Both the position numbers and the translations under genes were made by a program. Below, in pieces: positions 26,256 to 35,058 of a stretch of DNA of 64,000 bases. Within the stretch, counting starts at the first letter, position 1, and every line of letters starts with the position of its first letter. Origin of the DNA: an uncultured Collinsella sp. GTDB taxonomy: Bacteria > Actinomycetota > Coriobacteriia > Coriobacteriales > Coriobacteriaceae. The stretch is from contig UQIT01000008.1 in assembly GCA_900541175.1 (NCBI GenBank), positions 7,772 to 71,771 on the forward strand. The letters run 5' to 3'. Under the pieces are notes generated by a model. The model was not told where the DNA came from, made no database searches, and was given only the letters and a program-made list of their open reading frames with translations.

Positions 26256-29060
26256 GTGAGAGCTGCCACTGTCCTTCGTTCAGTTATATGTCGCACCCTG
26301 GCCGCCGCGCTTACCGCGCTCGCCGTACTGAGCGCCGTCGCGCCCGCCCCTGTCTTTGCCGCCGACTCCGATCAGCAGGTCAAAACGGTCCGCGTCGGCT
26401 GGCTCGTCAACAACGAGGGCTTCCAGGACGGCACCCCCGGCGAGCGTCTCTCGGGATGGGGTTACGAGTACCTCCAGACTCTGTCGTACTACACGCCCGG
26501 CTGGCGGTACGAATACGTCTCCGGCACCTTCACCGAGCTTATGGACATGCTCGAGGCGGGCGAGATCGACCTCATGCCCAACATCTCCTACTCCGAGGAA
26601 CGCGCCCAAAAGCTGCTCTTTTCCTCGAACCCCGAGGGCACCGAGCGCTACTTCATCTACGCCAAGCCCGATCGCGACGATCTGGCCAAGGGTGACCCCC
26701 GAGCGCTCCAAGGCCTTACCATCGGCTGCAACCCCGACGTTATGCAAACCTTCGTTGGCCAGCAGTGGCTCGCCAACGAAGGCATTACCTGCACCTATAA
26801 AGAAATCGACACTGGCGGTGCCCTCTTTGACGCGCTCGCAAACAACGAGGTCGATGCCATCATCATGAACGACACGACCTCGTCGCCCAGCGCCTCCCCC
26901 ATGTTCTACATTGGTTCGAGCGACTACTTTTTTGCCGTCCCCAAAAGCCGCCCCGACCTGATGGACGACATCAATGCCGCCATGTCGGCAATCGCCCGCG
27001 TCAACCCACGCTATATCGACGAAGTCAAATCTAGCTACTCGGCCCAAAACAGCGGTTCATCATCGCTCAACGGCCCCGAACGTTCCTGGCTCAAAACAAA
27101 TGACAACACCATCACGCTCGGCTACATTACGGGCAGACTCCCCTACTGCAACGAAGACGAAAACGGCGAAATGGAAGGCTCGCTCGCATCGCTTGCGACG
27201 ACGTTGCACGATAAATTTGGCATTACGGTCAAAACCGTCGCCTTTGATAGCTACAAGATGATGTCAAAGGCCCTGTCAAAGGAAAGCATAGACGTTGTGC
27301 TGCCGGTATACCGAGATTACTGGTTTGCCGAGCAATCAGGCGTTGTGCAGTCGGTATCGTTGGGGACCATATCCCTCACCGCCATCCACACCGGCAGCGA
27401 CCTGAACAAAGACCTTCAGAACATCGCCTGTACCAAATCATCGTTTGTCAACAAAAATGCACTTGAAAGTCTGTTCCCCACAGCGACCGTGACCGAATAC
27501 CAATCCGACGATGAAGCGTTCGACGCCCTCAGAAAGGGAACGGCGCACTGCATCGTCGCTCCCAGCTCACGCATAAAAACCATCGGCGACCGTCATGATC
27601 TCAAGGACTACGAGACGGTCGAGCTCCCTGACACCTGTGAGCTCTCGTGCTGGATTTCGCGCGGAAAGCCCGAGCTGCTGGGAATCATCAACAAGAGCAT
27701 CATCAATGCCGGAGAATCGCTCTCCGCAAGCAATTACTCATCCACGTCGTACACGACCCAGGAATCAGACACGCTTCAATTCCTTTTTCGCAACCGCACC
27801 GCCATTGCAGCTACCCTCATCGGTATGTTGTCGGTCTGCATCGTCCTGCTCATCTGGGCGCTCGTGCGCGCTCGAACCGAGCGCAAAAAAGCCGACGCTG
27901 CCAACGCCGCTAAGACGGCATTCCTCACGCGCATGAGCCACGACATCCGTACGCCGCTCAACGGTATCCTGGGCCTTATCGAGATCGAGGAATTGAAGGA
28001 AGGCGATATCAAGGTCGCCCGCGAGAGCCGTGCCAAGGCGCGCGTTGCCGCCAATCACCTGCTCTCGCTGATCAACGACATCCTCGAGATGGGCAAAATC
28101 GAAGACCGCAAGCTAACACTGGAGCATGCGCCTTTTAACCTCAAAGAGCTCTGTGACAATACGCTGGTTCTGTGCAAGCTCCGCGCGTCCAGTAACGGCA
28201 TCACCATGCAGGACAATAGTCTGCCGTACGCCACGGGGCCATACATGATCGGCAGTCCCACCCATATCCGACAGATCATGATCAACCTGTTAGACAACAG
28301 CATTAAGTACAACAAGCACGGCGGCTCCGTCGCCTTTAGCTCAAAGACCAAGCCACTCGATAACGGGCGCGCGCTCTTTTGCTTTAGCGTTTCGGATACC
28401 GGCATTGGCATGACTCCCAAGTTTTTAAAGCATATCTATGAGCCGTTTGCCCAAGAAGGTGACGATGCGCGCAGCAAGTTCCAAGGAACCGGCATGGGCA
28501 TGCCAATCGTCAAGTCGCTTATTGAGCTGATGGGCGGCACCATCGAAGTCACCAGTGAGCTCCATGTGGGCACCTCGTTCTACGTGGAGATTCCGCTCGA
28601 TATCGACGAGAATCCCCAGGCGCGGGCGAATACGGTTGAGAGTGCGCCCGACTGCTCGCTCGCCGACATGAACGTGCTGCTCGCCGAAGACAACGAATTG
28701 AATGCCGAGATTGCCCAGACGCTGCTAGAATCCGAGGGCGTCGTGGTCACCCGCGCCGCCAACGGCAACGAGGTCGTCGATCTGTACCTGTCGCATCCCG
28801 CCGGCAGCTTCGATGCGATCCTGATGGACATTATGATGCCGGGCATGGACGGCTATGAGGCAACCCGCGCGATTCGTCTGAGCGAGAAGGTCGATGCAGC
28901 CGATATCCCCATCATCGCGCTCACCGCCAACGCCTTTGCCGAGGACGCCAAGGCGGCACACGATGCCGGCATGAACGCCCATCTGTCCAAACCGCTCGAC
29001 TTTAACAAGCTCAAAAACATACTCGCCCGCATCAAGAAAAACGGATCCGTTTCGCTATAG
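26256..29060 (+). CDS. Hybrid sensor histidine kinase with fused solute-binding domains
   Basis: A 934-residue BvgS/EvgS-like kinase. A signal peptide (~1-35) is followed by an SBP_bac_3-type domain (VRVGWLVNNEGFQDG... to ~250) and a second, diverged one (~280-490). One membrane helix (TAIAATLIGMLSVCIVLLIW) precedes HisKA (FLTRMSHDIRTPLNG, phospho-His), HATPase (NSIKYNKHGG; SDTGIGM; GTGMGMPIVK) and a C-terminal REC (LAEDNELN; phospho-Asp in LMDIMMPGMDGYE). There is no output domain. GTG at 26256 has AGGA six bases upstream; TTG at 26250 is possible. A PPOX gene follows. Predicted to sense an amino-acid-like ligand outside the cell. Confidence 0.85.
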   Translation: MRAATVLRSVICRTLAAALTALAVLSAVAPAPVFAADSDQQVKTVRVGWLVNNEGFQDGTPGERLSGWGYEYLQTLSYYTPGWRYEYVSGTFTELMDMLEAGEIDLMPNISYSEERAQKLLFSSNPEGTERYFIYAKPDRDDLAKGDPRALQGLTIGCNPDVMQTFVGQQWLANEGITCTYKEIDTGGALFDALANNEVDAIIMNDTTSSPSASPMFYIGSSDYFFAVPKSRPDLMDDINAAMSAIARVNPRYIDEVKSSYSAQNSGSSSLNGPERSWLKTNDNTITLGYITGRLPYCNEDENGEMEGSLASLATTLHDKFGITVKTVAFDSYKMMSKALSKESIDVVLPVYRDYWFAEQSGVVQSVSLGTISLTAIHTGSDLNKDLQNIACTKSSFVNKNALESLFPTATVTEYQSDDEAFDALRKGTAHCIVAPSSRIKTIGDRHDLKDYETVELPDTCELSCWISRGKPELLGIINKSIINAGESLSASNYSSTSYTTQESDTLQFLFRNRTAIAATLIGMLSVCIVLLIWALVRARTERKKADAANAAKTAFLTRMSHDIRTPLNGILGLIEIEELKEGDIKVARESRAKARVAANHLLSLINDILEMGKIEDRKLTLEHAPFNLKELCDNTLVLCKLRASSNGITMQDNSLPYATGPYMIGSPTHIRQIMINLLDNSIKYNKHGGSVAFSSKTKPLDNGRALFCFSVSDTGIGMTPKFLKHIYEPFAQEGDDARSKFQGTGMGMPIVKSLIELMGGTIEVTSELHVGTSFYVEIPLDIDENPQARANTVESAPDCSLADMNVLLAEDNELNAEIAQTLLESEGVVVTRAANGNEVVDLYLSHPAGSFDAILMDIMMPGMDGYEATRAIRLSEKVDAADIPIIALTANAFAEDAKAAHDAGMNAHLSKPLDFNKLKNILARIKKNGSVSL

Positions 29061-29102
29061 TTTGTGCTCAGCCACCACGCACGACCAGAAAGGAAGCCAA
29101 CG

Positions 29103-29582
29103 ATGTTTAGGCCCTTACGTCGAAAGAAACGCGCCATCACCGACGAGGAAGCGCGCAAACTGCTCGCCACCTGCAAGCGCGGCGTCTTTGCCGTCAACGG
29201 CGACGATGGCTACCCGTACGCCATTCCCGTCAACTACTTCTTTGACGCCGAGCACGACAAGATTTATTTCCATGGCGCCAAGGCTGGCCACAAGGTCGAC
29301 GCACTCAAGCGCGATGACAAGGTCTGCTTTACCGTTTACGGCAACGAGTGGTACAAGGACGGTGACTGGGCTCCCTACGTTATGAGCACCGTCGTCTTTG
29401 GCCGTTGTCGCCTGGCGAATGACACCCCCGCGTTTATCGAGGACAAAGTCCGCCAGCTCGCCCTTAAGTACTACCCTTCCGCCGAAGAAGTCGAAGAGGA
29501 GATCGCCAAAGACATCAAGGGCGTCCAGCTCTACGAGATTACGATTGAGCATCTCTGCGGTAAGCAGATTCAGGAAAAGTAA
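29103..29582 (+). CDS. Pyridoxamine 5'-phosphate oxidase-family protein (NimA-like)
   Basis: A 159-residue FMN-binding split-barrel protein. LLATCKRGVFAVNGDDGYPY and VNYFFDAEHDKIYFHGAKAG are typical of the NimA/PPOX-like family; members bind FMN or haem and some reduce nitroimidazoles. AGAAAGGAAG lies upstream of the ATG at 29103. It is only 42 bases after the sensor kinase stop, so it may be co-transcribed, yet no functional link is known. A strong bidirectional terminator ends it. The substrate is uncertain. Confidence 0.8.
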   Translation: MFRPLRRKKRAITDEEARKLLATCKRGVFAVNGDDGYPYAIPVNYFFDAEHDKIYFHGAKAGHKVDALKRDDKVCFTVYGNEWYKDGDWAPYVMSTVVFGRCRLANDTPAFIEDKVRQLALKYYPSAEEVEEEIAKDIKGVQLYEITIEHLCGKQIQEK

Positions 29583-29609
29583 GCCCCTCAGCAGGTCTCG
29601 CAAATAGCA

Positions 29610-29649
29610 ATATGGCCCGGTTCCAACCCACCTTGGAACCGGGCCATAT
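29610..29649. terminator. Bidirectional terminator between convergent genes
   Basis: A perfect 17-bp stem (29610-29626 with 29633-29649, core GGCCCGGTTCCAA) with a CCCACC loop lies between the PPOX gene and the second kinase. T-rich sequence is limited, but convergent position and perfect pairing make its role clear. Confidence 0.85.
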
Positions 29650-29651
29650 GC

Positions 29652-31844
29652 TTATGAAGCGTCGGCGGCGATGTGTGCTAGCGCCTCGACGAGCTCTTGC
29701 GAGCTCACAGGCTTGCTCAGATGCGCGTTCATGCCCGCCTCGCGCGAAAGCCTGCGGTCGTCGGCAAAGGCGTTGGCACTCACGGCGATAATCGACGTGG
29801 TCGCGGCATCCTCGCGATCGAGCGCTCGAATCTGACGCGTGGCCTCAAGGCCATCGATGCCAGGCATCATGATGTCCATCAACACCACGTCGTACTCGTG
29901 CGGTGCGCTCGCGGCAAACGCCTCAACGGCAGACTCGCCATCCTTAGCATGCGTCACGACGGCACCGGCACGGCTGAGCGTAAACTGCGCGATCTCGGCA
30001 TTCAGATCGTTATCCTCTACGAGCAAAACGCGCAAGCCCTGGAGCGCATCGCCATCGCCCGCATCCGCGCGAACTGCCTGAGGAATCTCGGAGCGCTTGC
30101 ATTTCTCGAACGGCAGGCGGATGGTAAACGTCGTCCCCTGCCCCAAGACGCTCGTAAAGCTCATGGTTCCGCCCATAAGCTCGACCAACTGTTTTGCGAT
30201 AGGCGCGCCCAGGCCAGTTCCCGATGAGGCACCTTCCACCTGTTGCTCCTCGCGGCAAAACGGCTCGTAGAGGTGCTGTTGGAACTCCTCGCTCATGCCA
30301 ATACCGTTGTCGGCGATCGTGTATTCATAGACGGGGACGCCATCCGCTGGCTCCACCTCGCGGCACACCAGGCGAACATAGCCGCCCTGGCGGTTGTACT
30401 TAACGGCATTGCCGGCAATATTGAGCAACAAGCGCTTGAGATGCGTCACGCTCACCCGCGCATAGGGATGATTAAGCGTCTGCTGGTCGCAGATAATTGT
30501 CACCAGACGCTCCTCGGCCTGACGCTCCAGAATATCGCGCACTTCACAGTTGAGGGCCACCAAATTTATGGGCACGAGGTTCAGGTCGACCTGCCCGCTC
30601 TCCAGGCGACTCATATCGAGTGCCTCGTTGGCAAGGTCGAGCAGCAGTCCCGATGCCGTCCAGATTTTCGAGCGGCACTCGGTCTGCTTTTGCAGATCGT
30701 CCGCATTGGCATCGCCAACCTCGACCATGCCGCGAATGCCGTTGATGGGTGTGCGCAAGTCATGGCTCATGCGACGCAAAAACTCCGTCTTTGCCGAGTT
30801 GGCAGACGAGGCCTCACGCGCCGCCTTTGCCAGCTTGTCGCCATAGTCGCGCTCCTGCTGCAGCAAGTCCGTCAAACGTCGACGATCAGCGCGGCGACGC
30901 ACCGTCACAACAACGGCTATAACACCGCTGTAGAGCGCCAGCACGCCGGCAGCAACAGCCGCGACAACCTCAAAGTAACGCCGCGCCGAGGCATAGGTGT
31001 ACACATAGAATTTGTGCGCTTTTCCAAATGTGCCCAAATACCACTCGCCGTCGGCGTTAACCAATCTGACCTTACCAGCCAGGCATCGATCCTTAATACC
31101 GTCGACAATGAAGACGTCCGTCGCAGGCAGATCGAATACGCCCAATACGGTGGGTTCAACGGCATTGGTCGCAACGACCTTGCCGTCGCTTTCGATCACG
31201 ATATTGCCGCTATCGATGGTTTCATAGCCATCAAGCAAGCTCTGCAGTTTGAGTGTATTGCTTGCAACCGCCTTCGCGCTCTGATGCCTTACCGCGATAA
31301 CGATGCCCTCGCCATCCTGCCGAGTCACGCAGCCAATGTCTGCGACCGAATCATCCGCAAGCGTGATGCGGGCGGTATAGGACTTAAGCGGATGAGCTGC
31401 CACCTCCAGCACGGGTGATCCTTTGAGATACGTAGCGAGCGACTCGTAGCCCACGTCATCGGTCGAGGACTCGGACACCAAATTGCCCGATGCGTCCGTC
31501 ACGATCAGTGCGCTCACGTTGAACTGGTCGGCATATTGCTCCAGCGTGGCGTTATCCACCGAACCGTCGCGCTCCATATCGCGGGCAGCCTCTCCGGCGA
31601 TCTCCATAACGCGAATCAGGTTTTTGGTCGTATAGGCGCTGTTGAATGCATCGTAGGAAAGGCTCTGCGTCGCCACGTAATCGACAACGTCGGCAAAGCG
31701 CTGCTCGGTTTGGGCCGTCATGTAACCGTAGCTCATCATGCCGGCAGCAACCGAGAGCGCTATCCCCAGCAGAGCGACAAGGAGCCATGCCCCTGCCGAA
31801 CGATTGCCCCGCTCCTGAGCGGCGTGGTCGAGCGCATCGATCAT
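29652..31844 (-). CDS. Hybrid sensor histidine kinase (partner of the solute-binding lipoprotein)
   Basis: A 730-residue kinase. Helix 1 is near residues 19-40, then a ~260-residue extracytoplasmic Cache-like sensor, helix 2 near 300-320 (VVAAVAAGVLALYSGVIAVV), HisKA (FLRRMSHDLRTPING), HATPase (NAVKYNRQGG; ADNGIGM; GTGLGAPIAKQ) and a C-terminal REC (VEDNDLNAEIAQ; LMDIMMPGIDG). No output domain. Its start overlaps the lipoprotein gene by four bases (ATGA), so the two are translationally coupled; the binding protein probably presents ligand to this kinase. Its REC and kinase core resemble those of the 26256-29060 protein. Confidence 0.85.
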   Translation of the reverse strand: MIDALDHAAQERGNRSAGAWLLVALLGIALSVAAGMMSYGYMTAQTEQRFADVVDYVATQSLSYDAFNSAYTTKNLIRVMEIAGEAARDMERDGSVDNATLEQYADQFNVSALIVTDASGNLVSESSTDDVGYESLATYLKGSPVLEVAAHPLKSYTARITLADDSVADIGCVTRQDGEGIVIAVRHQSAKAVASNTLKLQSLLDGYETIDSGNIVIESDGKVVATNAVEPTVLGVFDLPATDVFIVDGIKDRCLAGKVRLVNADGEWYLGTFGKAHKFYVYTYASARRYFEVVAAVAAGVLALYSGVIAVVVTVRRRADRRRLTDLLQQERDYGDKLAKAAREASSANSAKTEFLRRMSHDLRTPINGIRGMVEVGDANADDLQKQTECRSKIWTASGLLLDLANEALDMSRLESGQVDLNLVPINLVALNCEVRDILERQAEERLVTIICDQQTLNHPYARVSVTHLKRLLLNIAGNAVKYNRQGGYVRLVCREVEPADGVPVYEYTIADNGIGMSEEFQQHLYEPFCREEQQVEGASSGTGLGAPIAKQLVELMGGTMSFTSVLGQGTTFTIRLPFEKCKRSEIPQAVRADAGDGDALQGLRVLLVEDNDLNAEIAQFTLSRAGAVVTHAKDGESAVEAFAASAPHEYDVVLMDIMMPGIDGLEATRQIRALDREDAATTSIIAVSANAFADDRRLSREAGMNAHLSKPVSSQELVEALAHIAADAS

Positions 31845-32710
31845 GACAGGCCCTCCACATTCAAAAATGGCGAAGGGTCATCGAAGTACTTTGACACCAG
31901 GCGTTCCATGGTGCCATCGGCAAGCATTTCTTGGTAGGCATGAGTGAGCTTAACGTCGATGCCGCGCGTATCGTTGATATCGAAAGCGGTGCCCAAACCG
32001 ACCTCTAGCAACGGCTCATCCAAAATGCGATACGTTACGCCATAGTCTTTTTCGTAGGTGAGCAGCAAGGACTCATGCGCGGCGATGGCGTCGACCAGGC
32101 CCTCGACGAGCGCCGGGTTCAGGCACGAACGGTCCGAAAAGCAGTAGAGTTCCTTGATCTGCGGAACGTTTTCATTTGTGCGATTGAGCAAAATGCCCTC
32201 GGGCTTGGTGGTGGACTGAACCGCCACGATCTTATCCTCAAGATCGGCAAGCGTGTAGATATCGCTCTGGGGATCGACCGCGACCACCTGGCGACTCGCA
32301 AGGTACGGACCAGCCCAACGATACTCGTTTTCGCGACCAGTCATGCTAAAGCTGCCCATGACACAATCGAGTTCGCCGCTCGCCAGCAGCTCTTTCTTCT
32401 TTTCCCAATCGATCAGCTGGTATTTTGGCTTGTAACCAATGCGGGCCAAAGCCTCGGTTAATATCTCGACATCCAGGCCAACGATATCGCCGTACTCGTC
32501 GGTATACACAAACGGTGGATAGAGGTCGCTGCCGACGTTGAGTGTCTTAAGGTCGTCGTCTTTGACCTGCGAGGCGTCCGGACCTTTTGATGCAGACGTC
32601 GAGGCTCCGTCGTTCGACCCGGAACAGCCAGCTATCGCTACGACAAAGGCACTCGCCACTGCAAGCGCAACAAACAACGATATGGCAACCGAGCGACGGG
32701 GTCTTTTCAT
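31841..32710 (-). CDS. Solute-binding lipoprotein (SBP_bac_3 type)
   Basis: A 289-residue protein with a lipoprotein signal: MKRPRR, hydrophobic core and lipobox AIAGC (Cys 29). A Ser/Asp-rich linker follows, then the family-3 solute-binding fold (LNVGSDLYPPFVYTDEYGDIVG; MGSFSMTGRENEYRWAGPY). Family 3 binds polar amino acids and related compounds. No ABC transporter is next to it; the next gene is the kinase at 29652-31844, overlapping by ATGA. That makes a sensing rather than transport role likely. ATG at 32710 has TGGAG upstream. Confidence 0.88.
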   Translation of the reverse strand: MKRPRRSVAISLFVALAVASAFVVAIAGCSGSNDGASTSASKGPDASQVKDDDLKTLNVGSDLYPPFVYTDEYGDIVGLDVEILTEALARIGYKPKYQLIDWEKKKELLASGELDCVMGSFSMTGRENEYRWAGPYLASRQVVAVDPQSDIYTLADLEDKIVAVQSTTKPEGILLNRTNENVPQIKELYCFSDRSCLNPALVEGLVDAIAAHESLLLTYEKDYGVTYRILDEPLLEVGLGTAFDINDTRGIDVKLTHAYQEMLADGTMERLVSKYFDDPSPFLNVEGLS

Positions 32711-32801
32711 CGAGCTCCAGAAGATCCTGTTTACAGACTGAAATGCTAAAAATAATAGCAAATGAAACCACTCAAGCGCCCAATGGTTACAGACGCATTA
32801 C

Positions 32802-32843
32802 CATGCGGGACCTTCTAGCCGACTTGGCAGAAGGCCCCGCATG
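32802..32843 (-). terminator. Hairpin downstream of the PatB-like gene
   Basis: CATGCGGG-A-CCTTCT pairs with AGAAGG-C-CCCGCATG (one mismatch), loop of 12 bases. It lies 11 bases past the stop of the leftward lyase gene. No clear T tract, so strength is uncertain. Confidence 0.65.
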
Positions 32844-32853
32844 CAGCGCACAC

Positions 32854-34068
32854 TTACCGTGCATTAAAAACGTAGCGGTCCAAGCGGTCGCACGCTTCCC
32901 TTACGCGCGAAAGCGGCAGCGCCAGATTCACGCGAATGTGGCAGGGCCCATGGAACGGACGGCCGTCCTGATACCCCACGCCCACGCGCGCCCCCTCGCC
33001 GAGCAACCACTGAATATCGCGGCTATGCTCGCGGCACCACTCGGTGCAGTCCAGAAACACCATGTACGTGCCCTGCGGACGCGAAAACGCGACGCCCTTC
33101 CAGTGTTTTTCTGCATACGTGCAGAAGTACTCGATATTACCGGCAAGCACCTGGTTGAGCTCGTCCACCCACTCGTAGCCCTGCGGCTGGTAGGCACCGA
33201 TAAGCGCATGCATGGAGAGGACGTTCATCTCGTTGTAGTGGGTCTTGTCGGACACGGCGCACACGCGGTCGCGCAGCGTCTCGTTGTAGATAATGTGGTA
33301 GCTGCCGACCAGACCCGCCAGGTTAAACGTCTTGCTAGGCGCATAGAGGGCAACCGTGCGCATGCGGGCATCCTCGCTCACCGACTGCGTCGGGATATGC
33401 TTGTGACCCGGCAGGATGATATCGGACCAAATCTCGTCCGATATCACCACGCAATCGTGCTGGCGATAGATATCCATGGCACGTTCGATCTCGTCGCGCT
33501 CCCATACGCGGCCGCAGGGATTATGCGGCGAGCAGAACACCGCGGCATGGATGTGGTTTTGGGCGAGCTTGCGCTCCATGTCCTCAAAGTCCATGCGCCA
33601 CACGCCCTGGTCGTCGAGCTTAAGCGGGCTGTGGACAATACGATAGCCCGCGGCCTCGATGGACTTGGTAAAGCCGATGTAGGTAGGGCTGTGGACCAGC
33701 ACCGCATCACCTGGCTGGACATACGCGCGTAGCGTCGACACGACACCGCCCAGCACGCCGTTTTCGTAGCCGATATGCTCCGGCGCCAAGTCCTCAACGC
33801 CGTTGCGACGGCTCTGCCATTCGATGATGCGGTCGAAGTACTCGGGACGCGGATTGAAGTAGCCAAACATGGGGTGCTGAGCGCGCTTGATGATGTACTC
33901 CTGAACCGTGGGCACCGTGGCGAAGTTCATGTCGGCCACCCACATGGGAATGCGGTCGAAGCCCTCGTCGGGTGCGTTCGGAGCCATACCGGGGATCTCG
34001 CCCCAAGAGTCAACGGCGATGGCATCCATGCCGTGGCGGTCGATAAGCGAGCTAAAGTCGTATTTCAT
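32854..34068 (-). CDS. PatB/MalY-type PLP enzyme (cystathionine beta-lyase family)
   Basis: A 404-residue fold-type I PLP enzyme. FDRIPMWVADMNFATVPTV is the MalY/PatB N-terminal motif, SPHNPCGRVW the substrate and phosphate region, and SKTFNLAGLVGS holds the Schiff-base lysine. This family cleaves C-S bonds of cystathionine or cysteine conjugates, yielding pyruvate, ammonia and a thiol; MalY also represses maltose genes in E. coli, which is lineage-specific. GGGAGC precedes the ATG. It is single, with a hairpin after it. The in vivo substrate is not shown by sequence. Confidence 0.9.
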   Translation of the reverse strand: MKYDFSSLIDRHGMDAIAVDSWGEIPGMAPNAPDEGFDRIPMWVADMNFATVPTVQEYIIKRAQHPMFGYFNPRPEYFDRIIEWQSRRNGVEDLAPEHIGYENGVLGGVVSTLRAYVQPGDAVLVHSPTYIGFTKSIEAAGYRIVHSPLKLDDQGVWRMDFEDMERKLAQNHIHAAVFCSPHNPCGRVWERDEIERAMDIYRQHDCVVISDEIWSDIILPGHKHIPTQSVSEDARMRTVALYAPSKTFNLAGLVGSYHIIYNETLRDRVCAVSDKTHYNEMNVLSMHALIGAYQPQGYEWVDELNQVLAGNIEYFCTYAEKHWKGVAFSRPQGTYMVFLDCTEWCREHSRDIQWLLGEGARVGVGYQDGRPFHGPCHIRVNLALPLSRVREACDRLDRYVFNAR

Positions 34069-34180
34069 GCTGAGCTCCCATGCAAAGCGGACTATTTTGG
34101 TAGGCGTTATTGTCCACCAGCATGGGCGATTTTGACATGGGGTTTGGCGCTTAATTTGACGGGTTCAGACGAATGGCTGG

Positions 34181-34918
34181 TTAGTCTTGCGCGTCGTTGA
34201 CGGCGACTACGGTTAGCTGGGTTTTATCGACCGTAAAAGATATGTCGAGCCCAGCGAAGGCCAGATGATAGACGCGGTTTGGCTCGTGTTTGCTGCCCGC
34301 GCGGCGCGGATCTTGGCGAAGAACCTCGACCAGACCGGGGAGCTTTGCGCTTGGGACTTTGTCTTGTAGTGTTTGCGAGAACTCGACGTCGAGCTCTTGC
34401 CACGGAGCGCCCTCAATCCAGCCGCCGGTCGCATCCGGGTGGCAGTCCGCAAACGGGATGTAGGGCTTGATATCGTAGATGGGCGTGCCGTCGCGCAGAT
34501 CGGCCCCCAGCACATGGATGATGGGGCCGTCGTCGGTAAGCTCCACGCGGTCGAGCTTAACGCAGGTGAGCCCGATGGGATTAGGGCGAAACGGACTGCG
34601 CGTGGCAAAGACACCCACGCGCTCGGCTCCGCCCAGACGCGGCGGACGCACGGTCTTCGACCACTTGACGTTGGTGCCGGACCTGTCCTGCGACTTGGCA
34701 TCGGCAGCTATGTCTTTAGCCGTGCCGCCGGGCGTTCCGTTTTCGAAGCGCCACAGCAGCCACAGGTGAGAGAAGGAGTCCAAACCCTCAACCGCTGCAT
34801 TGGAGGCAAATTCCGGCTCAAAGACGATGTGTCCCTGCAGATGAGGCGCCAAAAAGCTGTTGCGCGGAATGCCGAACTTCTGCGGCAGGTCGGTATGTAT
34901 GTGTGCGATAGGTTCCAT
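34181..34918 (-). CDS. trmO: TrmO-family tRNA N6-threonylcarbamoyladenosine methyltransferase
   Basis: A 245-residue UPF0066/TrmO protein. MEPIAHIHTDLPQKFGIPR is the usual TrmO start, FSHLWLLWRFE and RPNPIGLTCVKL the SAM-binding beta-barrel core, and DIKPYIPFADCHP the conserved distal motif. TrmO methylates t6A37 of threonine tRNAs. The ATG at 34918 fits the family start; one at 34927 is three codons longer. No strong ribosome site is seen for either. Upstream reading frame to 35011 overlaps the divergent XRE gene's leader and is unlikely. Located beside a divergent XRE-TipAS regulator, without obvious link. Confidence 0.85.
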   Translation of the reverse strand: MEPIAHIHTDLPQKFGIPRNSFLAPHLQGHIVFEPEFASNAAVEGLDSFSHLWLLWRFENGTPGGTAKDIAADAKSQDRSGTNVKWSKTVRPPRLGGAERVGVFATRSPFRPNPIGLTCVKLDRVELTDDGPIIHVLGADLRDGTPIYDIKPYIPFADCHPDATGGWIEGAPWQELDVEFSQTLQDKVPSAKLPGLVEVLRQDPRRAGSKHEPNRVYHLAFAGLDISFTVDKTQLTVVAVNDAQD

Positions 34919-35058
34919 GCCGGTCATTGTACGGCATGGAGGTGTGGGGCGTTGCGCGCAATTCTTCGCCGCGGTCCCCGTCGTGCAACCAACGGTTGCT
35001 TGGAAGGGCACCTGCGGCCGCTTATGCTTAAGCCATCAACCAGCAGAAAGGAGCCGCT

